Part shown: in pieces, positions 46,061-55,990 of the stretch
Layout: each line of letters opens with the position of its first letter
How positions within the stretch are numbered: the stretch's first letter is position 1
Assembly: GCF_900155685.1 (NCBI RefSeq)
Contig: NZ_LT732548.1
Span: forward strand, 1,570,696 to 1,634,695
DNA from: Paenibacillus bouchesdurhonensis
GTDB lineage: Bacteria; Bacillota; Bacilli; Paenibacillales; Paenibacillaceae
Length of the DNA: 64,000 bases
Direction: 5' to 3'
Position numbers and translations under genes: made by a program
Notes under the pieces: model-generated
Database searches by the model: none
Told to the model about the DNA's origin: nothing
What the model saw: the letters and a program-made list of their open reading frames with translations, nothing else

Positions 46061-46573
46061 TTGGATTTCAAAGAGTACATTCGCGTTATACCCGATTTTC
46101 CCCAACCAGGAATCAGCTTCAAGGATATCACGACATTGCTCAACAATGGAGAGAAGTACCGAGAAGCGATAAACGAGCTTAAGAACATGGTGTCCGATCT
46201 AAAGATCGACTTGATAGCCGGCCCGGAAGCGCGCGGTTTCGTCGTAGGTGCTCCTTTGGCTTATGCTCTTGGCGTAGGCTTCATCCCCATCCGTAAGAGC
46301 GGGAAATTGCCTTATCAAACGATCGAGGTCGGTTATGATCTGGAATATGGATCCGATCGGTTGGCTATGCATAGCGATGCTGTCAAACCAGGGCAGAACG
46401 TCTTGATTGCCGATGACTTATTGGCTACGGGGGGAACCATCTCCACTTCGGTTAAGTTAGTGCGCGAGCTAGGCGGCAATGTGGTAGGAACGGCATTCTT
46501 AATCGAATTGAGCGAGCTGAACGGCCGAGACAAATTGACAGGAATCGACGTGTTCTCGTTACTAACGTATTAA
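46061..46573 (+). CDS. apt: Adenine phosphoribosyltransferase
   Basis: 170 residues, standard length. The PRPP-binding motif VLIADDLLATGGT and LIAGPEARGFVVGAPLAYAL identify Apt, which salvages adenine to AMP. The start is TTG at 46061 with TAGGAGGAG upstream. The recJ-apt-relA order of Bacillales is here interrupted by the glucanase, uracil permease and DUF4870 genes. Confidence 0.97.
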   Translation: MDFKEYIRVIPDFPQPGISFKDITTLLNNGEKYREAINELKNMVSDLKIDLIAGPEARGFVVGAPLAYALGVGFIPIRKSGKLPYQTIEVGYDLEYGSDRLAMHSDAVKPGQNVLIADDLLATGGTISTSVKLVRELGGNVVGTAFLIELSELNGRDKLTGIDVFSLLTY

Positions 46574-46597
46574 AAAAAGCGTAAATAAAAAGTGTAG

Positions 46598-46626
46598 AAA
46601 GGCAGCCTACTTTGGCTGCCTTTTTG
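46598..46626 (+). terminator. Terminator after apt
   Basis: AAAGGCAGCC pairs with GGCTGCCTTT, followed by T. Confidence 0.92.
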
Positions 46627-46848
46627 TGCTTGATTTTTTGAAAATTGGAAAGATAATGGAATGTTTACGAAAATGATTATGGACGTTTCGCACTACGAAT
46701 AATGCTATTTTTTAGTGTTTTCGCCTTATTTAGTTAGGAAATAGCAATAATTTCTTGACCTTGCTGTGGTATGAGACTAACAATAGGGGAGTACTCGCTA
46801 GTCAGGCATGCGGAAGTCTTGTAACTATTATACCTGAGGAGGGTTCCA

Positions 46849-49686
46849 TTGAAGAAGCTATTATCGTATGTGCTCGTTATGGCCGTAGGAATGTCGCTTT
46901 GGGCGACAAGTTTGAATGCGTTTTCAGGAGAAGTGATTATAGGCAAAGGATCATATTCGACGGTACTTCCCCCAGGAGCAACAGATGCACCATCCAGTAT
47001 ATACAAAACCTCTAACGTTATTGGTAAAATGCCTACAAATGATTGGTGGAGCAACCTGGCATGGGATCCTCATTCCGAGGCTCAGTATCCGCATCCTCTG
47101 GCGATGAAAAATCAAGAGGATGGCATGCGCATTTACTATCCTGGTGCAAGAATATCGGCTCAGCCAGGATTTGTCGCTGGATGGATGAGTGATATTCATG
47201 ATTTCACTGTAAGCCATTCTGCCACAGCCTCCTTCCCGGACGCTAAAGTCGATGGGTTCAGCGATTGGTTCGTGAAGGCGCTGTACCAGCAAGGCAGCAG
47301 TGCTATGAACGTATCCTACGGACATGGTTCGCCGTATGTATACTTTACTTTTACTGGAGGGGATCCGAAGCTGAATTTCTATACGCCGCCGACTGTATGG
47401 TCAGGTAATAGCAGCAGTTCTGTTCTCGGTGTCACAATTGAAGGTGCGCATTACGGTTTGTTTGGTGCAACAGGCAGCACATGGAGCGGTATTGGAAGCA
47501 ATACGCTGACTAATCATCTAAACGGCAAAGACTATTTCTCCATTGCGGTTCTTCCGGATAACTCAGTAGATACCTTGAATAAATTTAAAGAATACGCTTA
47601 TTCCCATATCACTGATACCAAAGCGGACTATTCCTACAACGAAGCTTCCAGTGAAGTAACGACCACTTTCACGGCTAGTACGGTAGCTAAAGAAGGCAAT
47701 CAATCCGGGACGATCTTTGCTCTTTATCCGCATCAGTGGAAGAATTCTCCGGTATCGACGCTTCCATACACGTATCCTTCCGTACGCGGTCAAATGAAGA
47801 CGGCGGAGGGGACGACTTTTCAAACAATCATGAAATATAACGGGGTTCTGCCTGCGCTTCCGGATCTTGGGGCATATGACAAAGACATTTTAAATCAATA
47901 TGTAAACGAGGCGGCAGCCGAGCAGTATACAGGAGCAACGGATACGTATTGGACGGGAAAGCGCTTAGGCAAGCTTGCTGTACTGGCTCCTATTGCTGAT
48001 CAGGTTGGCAACTCGGCCGCAGCCGCTCAATTCCGATCGGAAATTAGAGGTATTCTTGAGGACTGGTTAAAGGCGAGTAATTCCTCGGGAAATTTGAAAG
48101 CATCCAATGTTTTTTATTACAACGATAATTGGGGTACCATCATCGGTTATCCTGACAGCTACGGAACAGCCAATGAGCTGAATGATCATCATTTCCATTA
48201 TGGGTATTTCATCAAGGCTGCAGCGGAGATTGCCAGAGCAGATAAGGATTGGGCTAGCGACGCTAGTTGGGGCGGGATGATTGAGCTGCTTATACGTGAT
48301 ATGGCCAATGTAGATCGCGGGGATTCCATGTTCCCATATCTTCGTAATTTTGATCCTTATGCCGGCCATTCGTGGGCTTCCGGGCATGCCAAGTTCGGGG
48401 ACGGTAATAATAATGAATCATCGTCGGAAGCTATGAATGCTTGGGCAGGACTTATCTTGTGGGGAGAGGCCACAGGAAATAAAACGATTCGCGATGCGGG
48501 AATTTATCAATATGTAACGGAAATGAATGCGATTAATGAATACTGGTTTGATGTGCATAATACGAATTTCCCGGCAGGATTTACTAAAGAGACGGCTAGC
48601 ATGGTTTGGGGAGGCAAGACAGTGGGCGATGCAACTTGGTGGACCGACAATCCAACGGAAGTTCATGGCATCAACTGGCTGCCAATCACATCCGTATCGC
48701 TTTATTTGACGCAATATCCTGAATATGCGGAGAGAAATTACAGTGCGCTTTTATCAGAGAGCGGTGGTAATTTTAGTCCTTGGGAAGATCTCGTGTATAT
48801 GTACCGGTCGATTTCCGATCCTGCGGATGCCAAAGCTAAATTCAGTGCCCGCGTATCTCAACTAATTCCGGAGGCAGGGAACTCTAAGGCGAATGCGTAT
48901 CACTGGATTCATAATTTAGATGCGTTAGGTCATGCGGATGCCACGGTTACGGCAGATTATCCGATCTATGCGGTGTTCAATAAGAATGGCGTGAAGACCT
49001 ATGTAGTCTACAATATGACGAGCAGCGTGAAGACGGTTCGTTTCTCGGATGGGCATCATGTTACCGTACAGCCGAACAGCTTTAATGTCGGAAATGGCGG
49101 AGGTGAGGGCGGTGAAGGCCCAGATACGATGGCTCCAACAGCTCCTGTCGGCTTGAATGTCACGGGAAAAACAGCGACAACGGTCAGTTTAAACTGGGAG
49201 GCGTCAAGAGATAATGTTGGTGTGACGGGATATGAAGTATATAGCGGAAGCAGCCTAATAGCCGAGGTGTCGGAGACGACAGCAGTAGTTAGCGGGCTGG
49301 CACCGAATAAAGCTTATACTTTTTCGGTCAAGGCAAAGGACGCAGCAGGGAATATTTCTCTAGCCAGCAATAGTGTTGATGTTACGACAGCCCCATCTGA
49401 TGAAGGTAGTGGGGAGATAGTTACGGATGAATATGCAGTTGATGTAAATCGGTATTCTGCTTCAGAGATCAGGATAGTCTTCATTCCTACAACGCCAGCG
49501 CTCTACGTTGATATTCATTACACCTTATCGGGAGGTCAGCAGCTTAATTACCGAATGGCGAATCATAACGGTATTTGGGAGCAGAGTATCGGAGGATTAC
49601 AGGCTGGGGACGTAGTAGATTATTGGTTTACGTATGAGAAATCAGGGCCACAGTATGATTCTCCTCATTATACGTACACGAATTAA
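46849..49686 (+). CDS. Secreted GH81 endo-beta-1,3-glucanase with FN3 and CBM56
   Basis: 945 residues. A signal peptide (about 1-24, ending SLNA) is followed by a long GH81 catalytic region (about 30-750) with ELNDHHFHYGYF (near 443, catalytic Asp region) and NESSSEAMNAWAGL (near 522, catalytic Glu). A Gly/Glu linker leads to a fibronectin type III domain (about 760-847) and a C-terminal domain with DYWFTYEKSGPQYDSPHYTYT, the pattern of CBM56, which binds beta-1,3-glucan. It attacks fungal and algal cell-wall glucans outside the cell. The start is TTG with GAGGAGGG before it. It separates apt from relA and looks like an accessory insertion into the core order. Confidence 0.92.
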   Translation: MKKLLSYVLVMAVGMSLWATSLNAFSGEVIIGKGSYSTVLPPGATDAPSSIYKTSNVIGKMPTNDWWSNLAWDPHSEAQYPHPLAMKNQEDGMRIYYPGARISAQPGFVAGWMSDIHDFTVSHSATASFPDAKVDGFSDWFVKALYQQGSSAMNVSYGHGSPYVYFTFTGGDPKLNFYTPPTVWSGNSSSSVLGVTIEGAHYGLFGATGSTWSGIGSNTLTNHLNGKDYFSIAVLPDNSVDTLNKFKEYAYSHITDTKADYSYNEASSEVTTTFTASTVAKEGNQSGTIFALYPHQWKNSPVSTLPYTYPSVRGQMKTAEGTTFQTIMKYNGVLPALPDLGAYDKDILNQYVNEAAAEQYTGATDTYWTGKRLGKLAVLAPIADQVGNSAAAAQFRSEIRGILEDWLKASNSSGNLKASNVFYYNDNWGTIIGYPDSYGTANELNDHHFHYGYFIKAAAEIARADKDWASDASWGGMIELLIRDMANVDRGDSMFPYLRNFDPYAGHSWASGHAKFGDGNNNESSSEAMNAWAGLILWGEATGNKTIRDAGIYQYVTEMNAINEYWFDVHNTNFPAGFTKETASMVWGGKTVGDATWWTDNPTEVHGINWLPITSVSLYLTQYPEYAERNYSALLSESGGNFSPWEDLVYMYRSISDPADAKAKFSARVSQLIPEAGNSKANAYHWIHNLDALGHADATVTADYPIYAVFNKNGVKTYVVYNMTSSVKTVRFSDGHHVTVQPNSFNVGNGGGEGGEGPDTMAPTAPVGLNVTGKTATTVSLNWEASRDNVGVTGYEVYSGSSLIAEVSETTAVVSGLAPNKAYTFSVKAKDAAGNISLASNSVDVTTAPSDEGSGEIVTDEYAVDVNRYSASEIRIVFIPTTPALYVDIHYTLSGGQQLNYRMANHNGIWEQSIGGLQAGDVVDYWFTYEKSGPQYDSPHYTYTN

Positions 49687-49722
49687 CTAATCTGAAAAGG
49701 AAAGCATGCGAAGCTTGTAACA

Positions 49723-49766
49723 AAAGGTCGAGTCAGGAATGTAATTATTTCCTACTCGACCTTTCT
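49723..49766. terminator. Bidirectional terminator between glucanase and uracil permease
   Basis: AAGGTCGAGT with AGGAA pairs with TTCCT and ACTCGACCTT; A and T tracts on both sides serve the two convergent genes. Confidence 0.88.
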
Positions 49767-49798
49767 TACTTGATATATTGATAAGCCTTCCTCGTGCC

Positions 49799-51082
49799 TT
49801 AATGAGCCTCCTTCTCGTTGGAAATGCCCAGCACATCGATCAGCTTAAAGAACAAGCTCATCAAAATACCGATGATGGTAGCTAGCGCCATACCTCTCAA
49901 CTCCACATCTCCCATTTTTAGCGTTGCGCCGCTAAGACCGATGACGAGAACGATGGTAGCCAGCAGCATGTTCGTTGGCCGGGAGAAATCGACCTTCTGC
50001 TCTACGAATATGCGCAGTCCGGAAGCGGCGATAACTCCGAATAGCAGTAGAGATACTCCGCCCATAACCGGTGTAGGAATAAATGCGATCATCGCCGAAA
50101 ATTTACCGGAGAACGAGAGCAGAATGGCAAAGATGGCTGCGCCGCCGATGACAAAGATCGAGTAAACCTTCGTCAGGGCCATAACGCCGATATTTTCTCC
50201 ATAAGTCGTGTTCGGTGTCGATCCGACAAATCCGGATAACACGGTCGATATTCCGTTACCGAGCAAGGAGCGGTGCAAGCCGGGATCTTTGGACAGGTCT
50301 TTGCCCACGATGTTGCTTGTCACTAGCAAATGCCCGATATGCTCAACAATAACGACCAGCGCTACTGGAATGATCGTAATGATCGCGGATAGATTCCATT
50401 GCGGTGTTGTAACGGTTGGCATGGAAAGCCATGGGGCAGCTGCGATGGCCTCTGTATTAACCTTGCCTAGGGAATAAGCCAGGCCGTACCCGACGACGAT
50501 GCCAATGAGGATGTGAATGATCTTCGGGAAGCCGCGGAACAAAACAGCCCCGAGAACCGTGACCCCGAGCGTAACGAGGGATAGCATAATATCCGTCGAA
50601 TTCGGCGTCCAGGCTTGGGTCGGATCAGAATTGATCAAGCCAGCCATGCCGGCAGCAACCGGAATCAGCTCCAGCCCGATCAGCGCTACGATCGCCCCCA
50701 TAGCTGCCGGAGGGAATACAACGTCGATCCAGCCTGTACCAGCAAACTTGATGAGAAGGGCGACAGCGATAAAAATCAAGCCCGTTACGATAAAAGCACC
50801 TAATGCGTAAGAATAGCCCGCACCCGGGTGAGTAGCCAAAACTACGCCGACCGGGGAAAGAAAAGCAAAGCTCGATCCGAGGTAAGCAGGAATTTTTGCT
50901 TTACAAATCAGGATATACAGCAGCGTTCCGATCCCGTTCATAAGCAGGATCATCGCCGGATCCACTTTGAATATATTCGGTACAAGAACGGTGCTGCCGA
51001 ACATAGCAAAAAGGTGCTGCATACTTAGCAGAACACCAGGCCCGAAAGGAACTTTCTCATTAACTTGAATTTCGCGTTGCAA
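49799..51082 (-). CDS. Uracil permease (NCS2 family)
   Basis: 427 residues with about 12-14 membrane segments. NCS2/UraA features: SMQHLFAMFGSTVLVP, VEHIGHLL (substrate Glu) and GSTPNTTYGENIGV. It imports uracil with protons. The start is TTG at 51082 with AGAGGAG nine bases upstream. There is no pyr attenuator visible in the leader. A 7-bp-arm palindrome lies 33-50 nt before the start. Confidence 0.93.
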   Translation of the reverse strand: MQREIQVNEKVPFGPGVLLSMQHLFAMFGSTVLVPNIFKVDPAMILLMNGIGTLLYILICKAKIPAYLGSSFAFLSPVGVVLATHPGAGYSYALGAFIVTGLIFIAVALLIKFAGTGWIDVVFPPAAMGAIVALIGLELIPVAAGMAGLINSDPTQAWTPNSTDIMLSLVTLGVTVLGAVLFRGFPKIIHILIGIVVGYGLAYSLGKVNTEAIAAAPWLSMPTVTTPQWNLSAIITIIPVALVVIVEHIGHLLVTSNIVGKDLSKDPGLHRSLLGNGISTVLSGFVGSTPNTTYGENIGVMALTKVYSIFVIGGAAIFAILLSFSGKFSAMIAFIPTPVMGGVSLLLFGVIAASGLRIFVEQKVDFSRPTNMLLATIVLVIGLSGATLKMGDVELRGMALATIIGILMSLFFKLIDVLGISNEKEAH

Positions 51083-51114
51083 ACAGGGTCACTCCTCTAA
51101 ACGTTCGTATTTAG

Positions 51115-51132
51115 TTATCCTTACTAGGATAA
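51115..51132. promoter_or_regulatory. Operator-like palindrome in the uracil permease leader
   Basis: TTATCCT, spacer TACT, AGGATAA: perfect 7-bp arms. It could be a repressor site. The half-site core resembles the 25-bp repeats at 23487 and 27520, in outward orientation. Confidence 0.4.
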
Positions 51133-51184
51133 TGACATTGTCCGCATTTTTCAACATAAAATATTATACAGTTCTAAATTTTAT

Positions 51185-51225
51185 TAAAAAAGACCCGGAA
51201 TTCGCCGTCCGGCGAGCTTCGGGTC
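51185..51225 (-). terminator. Terminator of the DUF4870 gene
   Basis: On the minus strand GACCCG with CTCGCCG pairs with CGGCGA and CGGGTC, followed by TTTTTT. Confidence 0.9.
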
Positions 51226-51243
51226 AAGACAAAGATATGAGAG

Positions 51244-51594
51244 CTACTTAAAATTATTCGCTTGCTGCTCGGCGAAATCGCCAAGGTAGGGTACTTTGAA
51301 CCATTTTCCTTGCAGAGCCAAAAGCATGAGCACGATCCAGAGCACGAAAGATAGCGCGCCGACGAGAAAGGAGACGAACGGGCCGATAAAAGGGATCCAG
51401 GAGAAAAAGATGTTGACGACAGTCAGCAGGCCGAATACGATAATCGATTGCATGGCATGGAATTTAACAAATCGGCTTTGCTTCTCAATGACGAGAAAAA
51501 TAATTCCCGTAATAAAGGTGAGCGCATAACATAGTAAACCGGCGACTTTCGGATCAAGGTTGGTGGATGAAGCGTCAATGTGCGGTTCGTTCAT
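51244..51594 (-). CDS. DUF4870-domain membrane protein
   Basis: 116 residues with three hydrophobic segments. The DUF4870 pattern is LCYALTFITGIIFLVIEKQSRFVKFHAMQSI, followed by GLLTVVNIFFSWIPFIG. Function unknown; often near envelope genes. The ATG at 51594 has AAGGAGG about 12 bases upstream. Confidence 0.88.
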   Translation of the reverse strand: MNEPHIDASSTNLDPKVAGLLCYALTFITGIIFLVIEKQSRFVKFHAMQSIIVFGLLTVVNIFFSWIPFIGPFVSFLVGALSFVLWIVLMLLALQGKWFKVPYLGDFAEQQANNFK

Positions 51595-51885
51595 AAGTAT
51601 AAAAAACCTCCTTAGTAACAATATGTATTTTGCTAAATAAAAAATATTCGCTATGAATGAAACTAATTCCTGTTTAATCTACAAAATTTTTAGAAAATAT
51701 TTAATAAAACAACGTTATAGAAAAATGGGGAAGGAAATAAGTTTATATTTACTCTCCTAGCGCAATGGTTGACGTAAGTGGACGCAGGAGTCATAATTAT
51801 AGGAAATCAAAATGGGGCAAAAAGTGCCCTTTTACGTGATGTAATACAGCCTTATTTTATATAGAAAGGAAACGAATCGGATTCA

Positions 51886-54063
51886 ATGGGCATAGAGCGA
51901 TTACTCGAAAAGGCGTCTTCTTACATTAAAGAACCGGATCTCAAGCGCATTCGGGAAGCATATGACTTCGCGGAACAAGCCCATCATGGACAGCTGAGGA
52001 AATCCGGTGAACCTTATATTCTGCATCCGCTCGCGGTTGCGGAAATTGTCGTGGGCATGCAAATGGATGTTCTTTCTATTATTGCGGCCTTGCTTCATGA
52101 TGTCGTTGAAGATACGACCGTTTCCTTGAAGGAAATTCATGATCACTTCGGCAGCGATTGTGCCATGCTTGTTGACGGGCTAACCAAGCTGGAGCGCATT
52201 AAGTTTCAATCCAAGGAAGAACAGCAAAATGAAAACTATCGAAAAATGTTCATTGCCATGGCACAGGACATCCGGGTGATTGTCATTAAGCTCGCGGATC
52301 GCCTGCATAACATGCGGACGCTAAAATTTCAATCCGAGGAAAGTCAGCGCCGCATTGCCTATGAGACATTGGAGATTTTTTGTCCTATCGCCCATCGGCT
52401 TGGGATCTCGGCGATCAAGTGGGAGATGGAGGATATTTCCCTCCGTTACTTAAACCCGCAGCAATATTATCGGATTGCCAATCTGATGCACAAGAAGCGG
52501 GCTGAGCGGGAGGAATTCATTAAGAATGTCATCGCCAAAATTCAGGAGAAGCTGGATGAGATGGGCGTTGAAGCAGAGCTATCGGGTCGTCCGAAACACA
52601 TCTACAGCGTCTACAAGAAGATGACGACGAAGAACAAGCAGTTTAATGAAATTTATGATTTGCTGGCTATTCGGATTATCGTAAACAATATTAAAGACTG
52701 TTACGCTACCTTGGGGATTATCCATACCCTTTGGAAGCCGATGCCTGGGCGGTTTAAGGACTATATCGCCATGCCGAAGGCCAATATGTATCAGTCTCTG
52801 CATACCACCGTTGTGGGCCCGACTGGAGAGCCTACTGAGGTTCAAATCCGTACGAAGGAAATGCACCGGACTGCGGAATACGGGATTGCCGCCCACTGGG
52901 CGTATAAAGAAGGAACGGACGCGGCCACGCCGGAGAACAAAATGACGTTCTTCCGTGAAATATTGGAGCTGCAGCATGAAGCCAAGGATGCTTCGGAGTT
53001 CGTAGAGTCGTTAAAGATGGACTTTTTCTCCGACCTTGTATTTGTCTTCACCCCATCGGGGGAAGTGATAGAGCTGCCGAAGGGCTCCGTACCGCTTGAC
53101 TTTGCCTATCGTATTCATACCGAGGTGGGCAATCGGACGATCGGGGCTAAGGTGAATGGACGGATTGTTCCGCTGGATCATAAGCTTAAGACAGGCGATA
53201 TTGTCGAGATTCTGACGTCGAAGCATTCTTATGGACCGAGTCAGGACTGGCTCAAGATCGCCCAGTCCTCCCATGCCCGCAGTAAAATCAAGCAGTGGTT
53301 TAAGAAGGAGAAGCGGGAAGAGAATGTGGAGAAGGGCCGCGATGCTATCGAGCGTGAATTGAAACGCGCAGGCCTTGATGCTCCGCAATTTATGACGGAG
53401 GATAAACTGCTTGAAGCTGCGAAGAAGTATGCCTTCAACGATGTTGAGGATATGCTGTCCGCCATCGGTTTCGGGGGGATCACGGCATCCCAAGTTGTGA
53501 CCAAGCTGACGGAGAAGCTGCGCAAAGAGCAGGAAGAGGCAGAGCAAATCGAGTTGACCTCTGAAGTCAAGGAAGTTAAGGCTCCACCCGAGGTGCGAAG
53601 ATCCCGGCCAACGAACGGGGTCGTTGTTAAAGGCATCGATAATTTGCTTGTTCGATTTGCCAGATGCTGCAATCCGGTGCCGGGAGACGATATCATCGGC
53701 TATATTACCCGGGGCCGCGGAGTTTCCGTTCACCGAAGCGATTGTCCGAACATTCCTACTGCGAACGACGGGGAAGAAGCAGCACGCGTCATCGAAGTGG
53801 AATGGGAAAGTGCGGTTGAAGCGAACTATAGCGTCGATATTGAAATTACTGGGCATGATCGCCGCAACTTCTTAAATGAGGTGCTGCAAGCCGTTTCGGA
53901 GAGCAAAACAAATATTTCTGCGGTTTCCGGACGTGCGGATAAGAATAAGATGGCGCTCATCCATATGACGATTCTCATTCGCAACACAGACCATCTTCAT
54001 TCTGTCGTGGAGAAGATCAAACGAGTTCAGGATGTATATACAGTTCACCGCATTATGCAGTAA
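51886..54063 (+). CDS. relA: Bifunctional (p)ppGpp synthetase/hydrolase RelA/SpoT (Rsh)
   Basis: 725 residues. The hydrolase domain has HD at 71-72 (ALLHDVVEDT) and the Mn-binding histidines are present, so hydrolysis is likely intact. The synthetase domain has GRPKHIYSVYKKM and the YQSLHTTVVG loop (about 200-320). TGS (about 390-450), a zinc-finger-like region (RCCNPVPGDDI) and a C-terminal ACT domain follow. It controls the stringent response on ribosomes. It lies directly before dtd, as in Bacillus. Confidence 0.97.
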   Translation: MGIERLLEKASSYIKEPDLKRIREAYDFAEQAHHGQLRKSGEPYILHPLAVAEIVVGMQMDVLSIIAALLHDVVEDTTVSLKEIHDHFGSDCAMLVDGLTKLERIKFQSKEEQQNENYRKMFIAMAQDIRVIVIKLADRLHNMRTLKFQSEESQRRIAYETLEIFCPIAHRLGISAIKWEMEDISLRYLNPQQYYRIANLMHKKRAEREEFIKNVIAKIQEKLDEMGVEAELSGRPKHIYSVYKKMTTKNKQFNEIYDLLAIRIIVNNIKDCYATLGIIHTLWKPMPGRFKDYIAMPKANMYQSLHTTVVGPTGEPTEVQIRTKEMHRTAEYGIAAHWAYKEGTDAATPENKMTFFREILELQHEAKDASEFVESLKMDFFSDLVFVFTPSGEVIELPKGSVPLDFAYRIHTEVGNRTIGAKVNGRIVPLDHKLKTGDIVEILTSKHSYGPSQDWLKIAQSSHARSKIKQWFKKEKREENVEKGRDAIERELKRAGLDAPQFMTEDKLLEAAKKYAFNDVEDMLSAIGFGGITASQVVTKLTEKLRKEQEEAEQIELTSEVKEVKAPPEVRRSRPTNGVVVKGIDNLLVRFARCCNPVPGDDIIGYITRGRGVSVHRSDCPNIPTANDGEEAARVIEVEWESAVEANYSVDIEITGHDRRNFLNEVLQAVSESKTNISAVSGRADKNKMALIHMTILIRNTDHLHSVVEKIKRVQDVYTVHRIMQ

Positions 54064-54101
54064 TTCAGGTGCAGGGTTGGAAATAAAGGAGATATGAATC
54101 G

Positions 54102-54566
54102 ATGAGAATTGTTGTGCAGCGCTGCAAGGAGGCGAAGGTTACGGTTGATGAATCCGTGATCGGTCAGATTGGGCCCGGCTTAATGCTGCTCGTCGGCATC
54201 ACGCATGAGGACACCGAGAAAGAGGCGGCGTACCTGGCGGATAAAATCGCCGGACTGCGGATTTTTCAAGACGATGAAGGCAAGATGAACCGGAGCGTAA
54301 CGGATATTGGTGGAGCAATATTGTCGGTGTCCCAGTTTACCTTGTACGGGGATTGCCGCAAGGGCAAGCGACCGAGCTTCGTTGCTGCAGCAAGGCCGGA
54401 TGCAGCTGAGCCGCTGTACGAGCATTTTAACCGTTTGCTTCGCGATAAAGGCTTGGTGGTCGAGACGGGTGAATTCGGCGCAGATATGGACGTGCAACTG
54501 ACGAATTGGGGCCCTGTAACTTTAATGCTGGAAAGCCATCAACCGCCAAAGGCGGAAACGCCGTAG
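54102..54566 (+). CDS. dtd: D-aminoacyl-tRNA deacylase
   Basis: 154 residues. Family motifs [17 protein letters not shown] and the C-terminal cis-Pro-type segment [11 protein letters not shown] are visible. It removes D-amino acids (and Gly mischarged on tRNA-Ala) from tRNA. The ATG follows AAAGGAG. It is 38 nt after relA and is closed by a terminator. Confidence 0.97.
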   Translation: MRIVVQRCKEAKVTVDESVIGQIGPGLMLLVGITHEDTEKEAAYLADKIAGLRIFQDDEGKMNRSVTDIGGAILSVSQFTLYGDCRKGKRPSFVAAARPDAAEPLYEHFNRLLRDKGLVVETGEFGADMDVQLTNWGPVTLMLESHQPPKAETP

Positions 54567-54579
54567 CGTCAAGAACTAG

Positions 54580-54632
54580 AATACGATTTCTCTTTTCAGG
54601 GCATTCTGGAGAAGAGAGATCGTATTTTTTTT
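54580..54632 (+). terminator. Terminator of relA-dtd
   Basis: AATACGATTTCTCTT pairs with GAGAGATCGTATT, followed by eight T. Confidence 0.9.
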
Positions 54633-54676
54633 CCTAAAAATTGCACAGCCTCATATTTGATAAAGGAGTTCTTCTC

Positions 54677-54844
54677 ATGCGACAGTCTCTAAAGGCTACT
54701 CAATGGAAATATCCTTCGCTTATTCCAGCGGGAGATCGAACTGAAGCTCGCATGCTGTCTCGCACAGCCAGGACTGAGGAGTACGAGTGGATTCAGCTGG
54801 AGTTTAAGCCGGGGCGGGAGCTAGTCCCCCGTTCCGGAAGCTAG
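54677..54844 (+). CDS. Small 55-residue protein, possibly a truncated cupin
   Basis: 55 residues from the ATG at 54677, which has a good AAAGGAG nine bases upstream. The end, EEYEWIQLEFKPGRELVP, resembles the first strands of a cupin domain. The usual continuation with the metal-binding histidines is absent, and a terminator follows at once. Either a small functional protein or the stub of a deleted gene. I do not recognise a family with confidence. Confidence 0.4.
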   Translation: MRQSLKATQWKYPSLIPAGDRTEARMLSRTARTEEYEWIQLEFKPGRELVPRSGS

Positions 54845-54864
54845 AGCCAAATCGGCTCTCTTTT
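54843..54864 (+). terminator. Terminator after the small gene
   Basis: AGAGCC pairs with GGCTCT over a short loop, followed by CTTTT. Confidence 0.7.
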
Positions 54865-54965
54865 ACATGGAGACGGCGAATTCGGGACGTTAGTGCCTTG
54901 TTATAAAGAATGCCGTTCCGGGTAATAACATGCGAGAACAAAAACACTGGAAGGAGAGGAATGCC

Positions 54966-55472
54966 ATGAGTAAGGTAGCTTTTTTACTGGCTAACGACTT
55001 TGAGGATTCTGAAATGCAGGTTCCATATGACGAGGTGAAGAAGGCGGGACATGAAGCTGACATTATCGGCCTTAAAGAAGGGGAGACGTTGAAGGGGAAG
55101 CAAGGAAAAGCTGAATATCAGGCGGATAAAGCTATTACTGATGTCAAAGTGGCGGATTATGACGCCGTGGTCATTCCTGGCGGTTCATCTCCCGAAAATC
55201 TTCGCTTAAGCGAGGGGATACTGCAATTTGTTAAAGAGGCGAATGAGGCTCAAAAAACGATCGCTGCCATTTGCCATGGCCCGCAAATATTGATTAGTGC
55301 CGACCTATTGAAGGGCCGCACGATCACATGCTACCCTCCGCTAAAAGACGATGTGATCAATGCTGGAGCTGAATTCAAAGATCAGGAGGTTGTCGTCGAA
55401 GGCAACTATATTACTTCTCGAACACCCAAGGATGAACCAGCCTTTGTACGTGAAATTCTAAATGTGTTGTAA
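54966..55472 (+). CDS. DJ-1/PfpI-family protein (YraA/GAT1-like)
   Basis: 168 residues. Flavodoxin-like fold with nucleophile-elbow Cys103-His104 (AAICHGPQIL), Glu in the N-terminal FEDSE stretch and the loop DAVVIPGGSSPENLR. Such proteins act as deglycases, glyoxalases or chaperones in stress. The ATG at 54966 has GGAAGGAGAGG before it. It appears to be followed by the 55526 gene in the same unit. Confidence 0.93.
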   Translation: MSKVAFLLANDFEDSEMQVPYDEVKKAGHEADIIGLKEGETLKGKQGKAEYQADKAITDVKVADYDAVVIPGGSSPENLRLSEGILQFVKEANEAQKTIAAICHGPQILISADLLKGRTITCYPPLKDDVINAGAEFKDQEVVVEGNYITSRTPKDEPAFVREILNVL

Positions 55473-55525
55473 TTGACGGGGAAGCCAGTTCTTTCCCGAT
55501 CATTGGATGATAAGGAGAGATCGAC

Positions 55526-55990
55526 ATGGCCAAGCATATTCAAGCCTATTTTAGGAGTGAGGATCAGGCGGAGGGAGCAAGGACGAGCCTGCTCTCGTTT
55601 GAGACGGAGCAAGTCGAGGTGGGACGCCTGGAACAATCGATCGGAGGCGACAGCGGCATACTTGTTCCGTTCGTCCCTGTCAACAATAGTGCGACAGGAG
55701 GCACTTACGGCGCGGTAGGTTATCCCGGGGCGGCGGGAGGACAAGGTATCATTCCGGTCGTAGGGCCTGACGGTCCTATAACCGGCGAGGATGAAAATGA
55801 GGAACAAATCGAAAATAGAAGGAACAGGTATGAATCGGATTCTGTCGTTGACCTGAATGATTTTGGCGACGAGGATTATGACAGCTTGAAATATGTTCTG
55901 AGCGTTAAGGTTCAGGACAAGGATTACGATGCTGCTGTCCATAAACTGCGCTCTCAGGGTGCCTATGTAGCGCAGCTTGATGAAAAATAA
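55526..55990 (+). CDS. Hypothetical acidic two-lobed protein
   Basis: 154 residues I cannot assign. The N-terminal part (KHIQAYFRSEDQAEGARTSL) and C-terminal part (LKYVLSVKVQDKDYDAAVHKL) each look like a half of a ferredoxin-like or stress-protein-17M-like module. They are linked by a Gly/Pro-rich and then very acidic stretch (about 60-120). There is no signal peptide or membrane helix. The start has AAGGAGAG nine bases upstream. It stands 53 nt after the DJ-1 gene, which suggests a shared stress-related role. Confidence 0.7.
   Translation: MAKHIQAYFRSEDQAEGARTSLLSFETEQVEVGRLEQSIGGDSGILVPFVPVNNSATGGTYGAVGYPGAAGGQGIIPVVGPDGPITGEDENEEQIENRRNRYESDSVVDLNDFGDEDYDSLKYVLSVKVQDKDYDAAVHKLRSQGAYVAQLDEK

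Noticed and set aside
51083..51180. PyrR-type attenuator before the uracil permease
   Set aside because: No anti-antiterminator/terminator set is visible in the 100-nt leader, only a short palindrome.
53011..53856. A 281-codon minus-strand frame
   Set aside because: Antisense of relA; shadow of codon bias.
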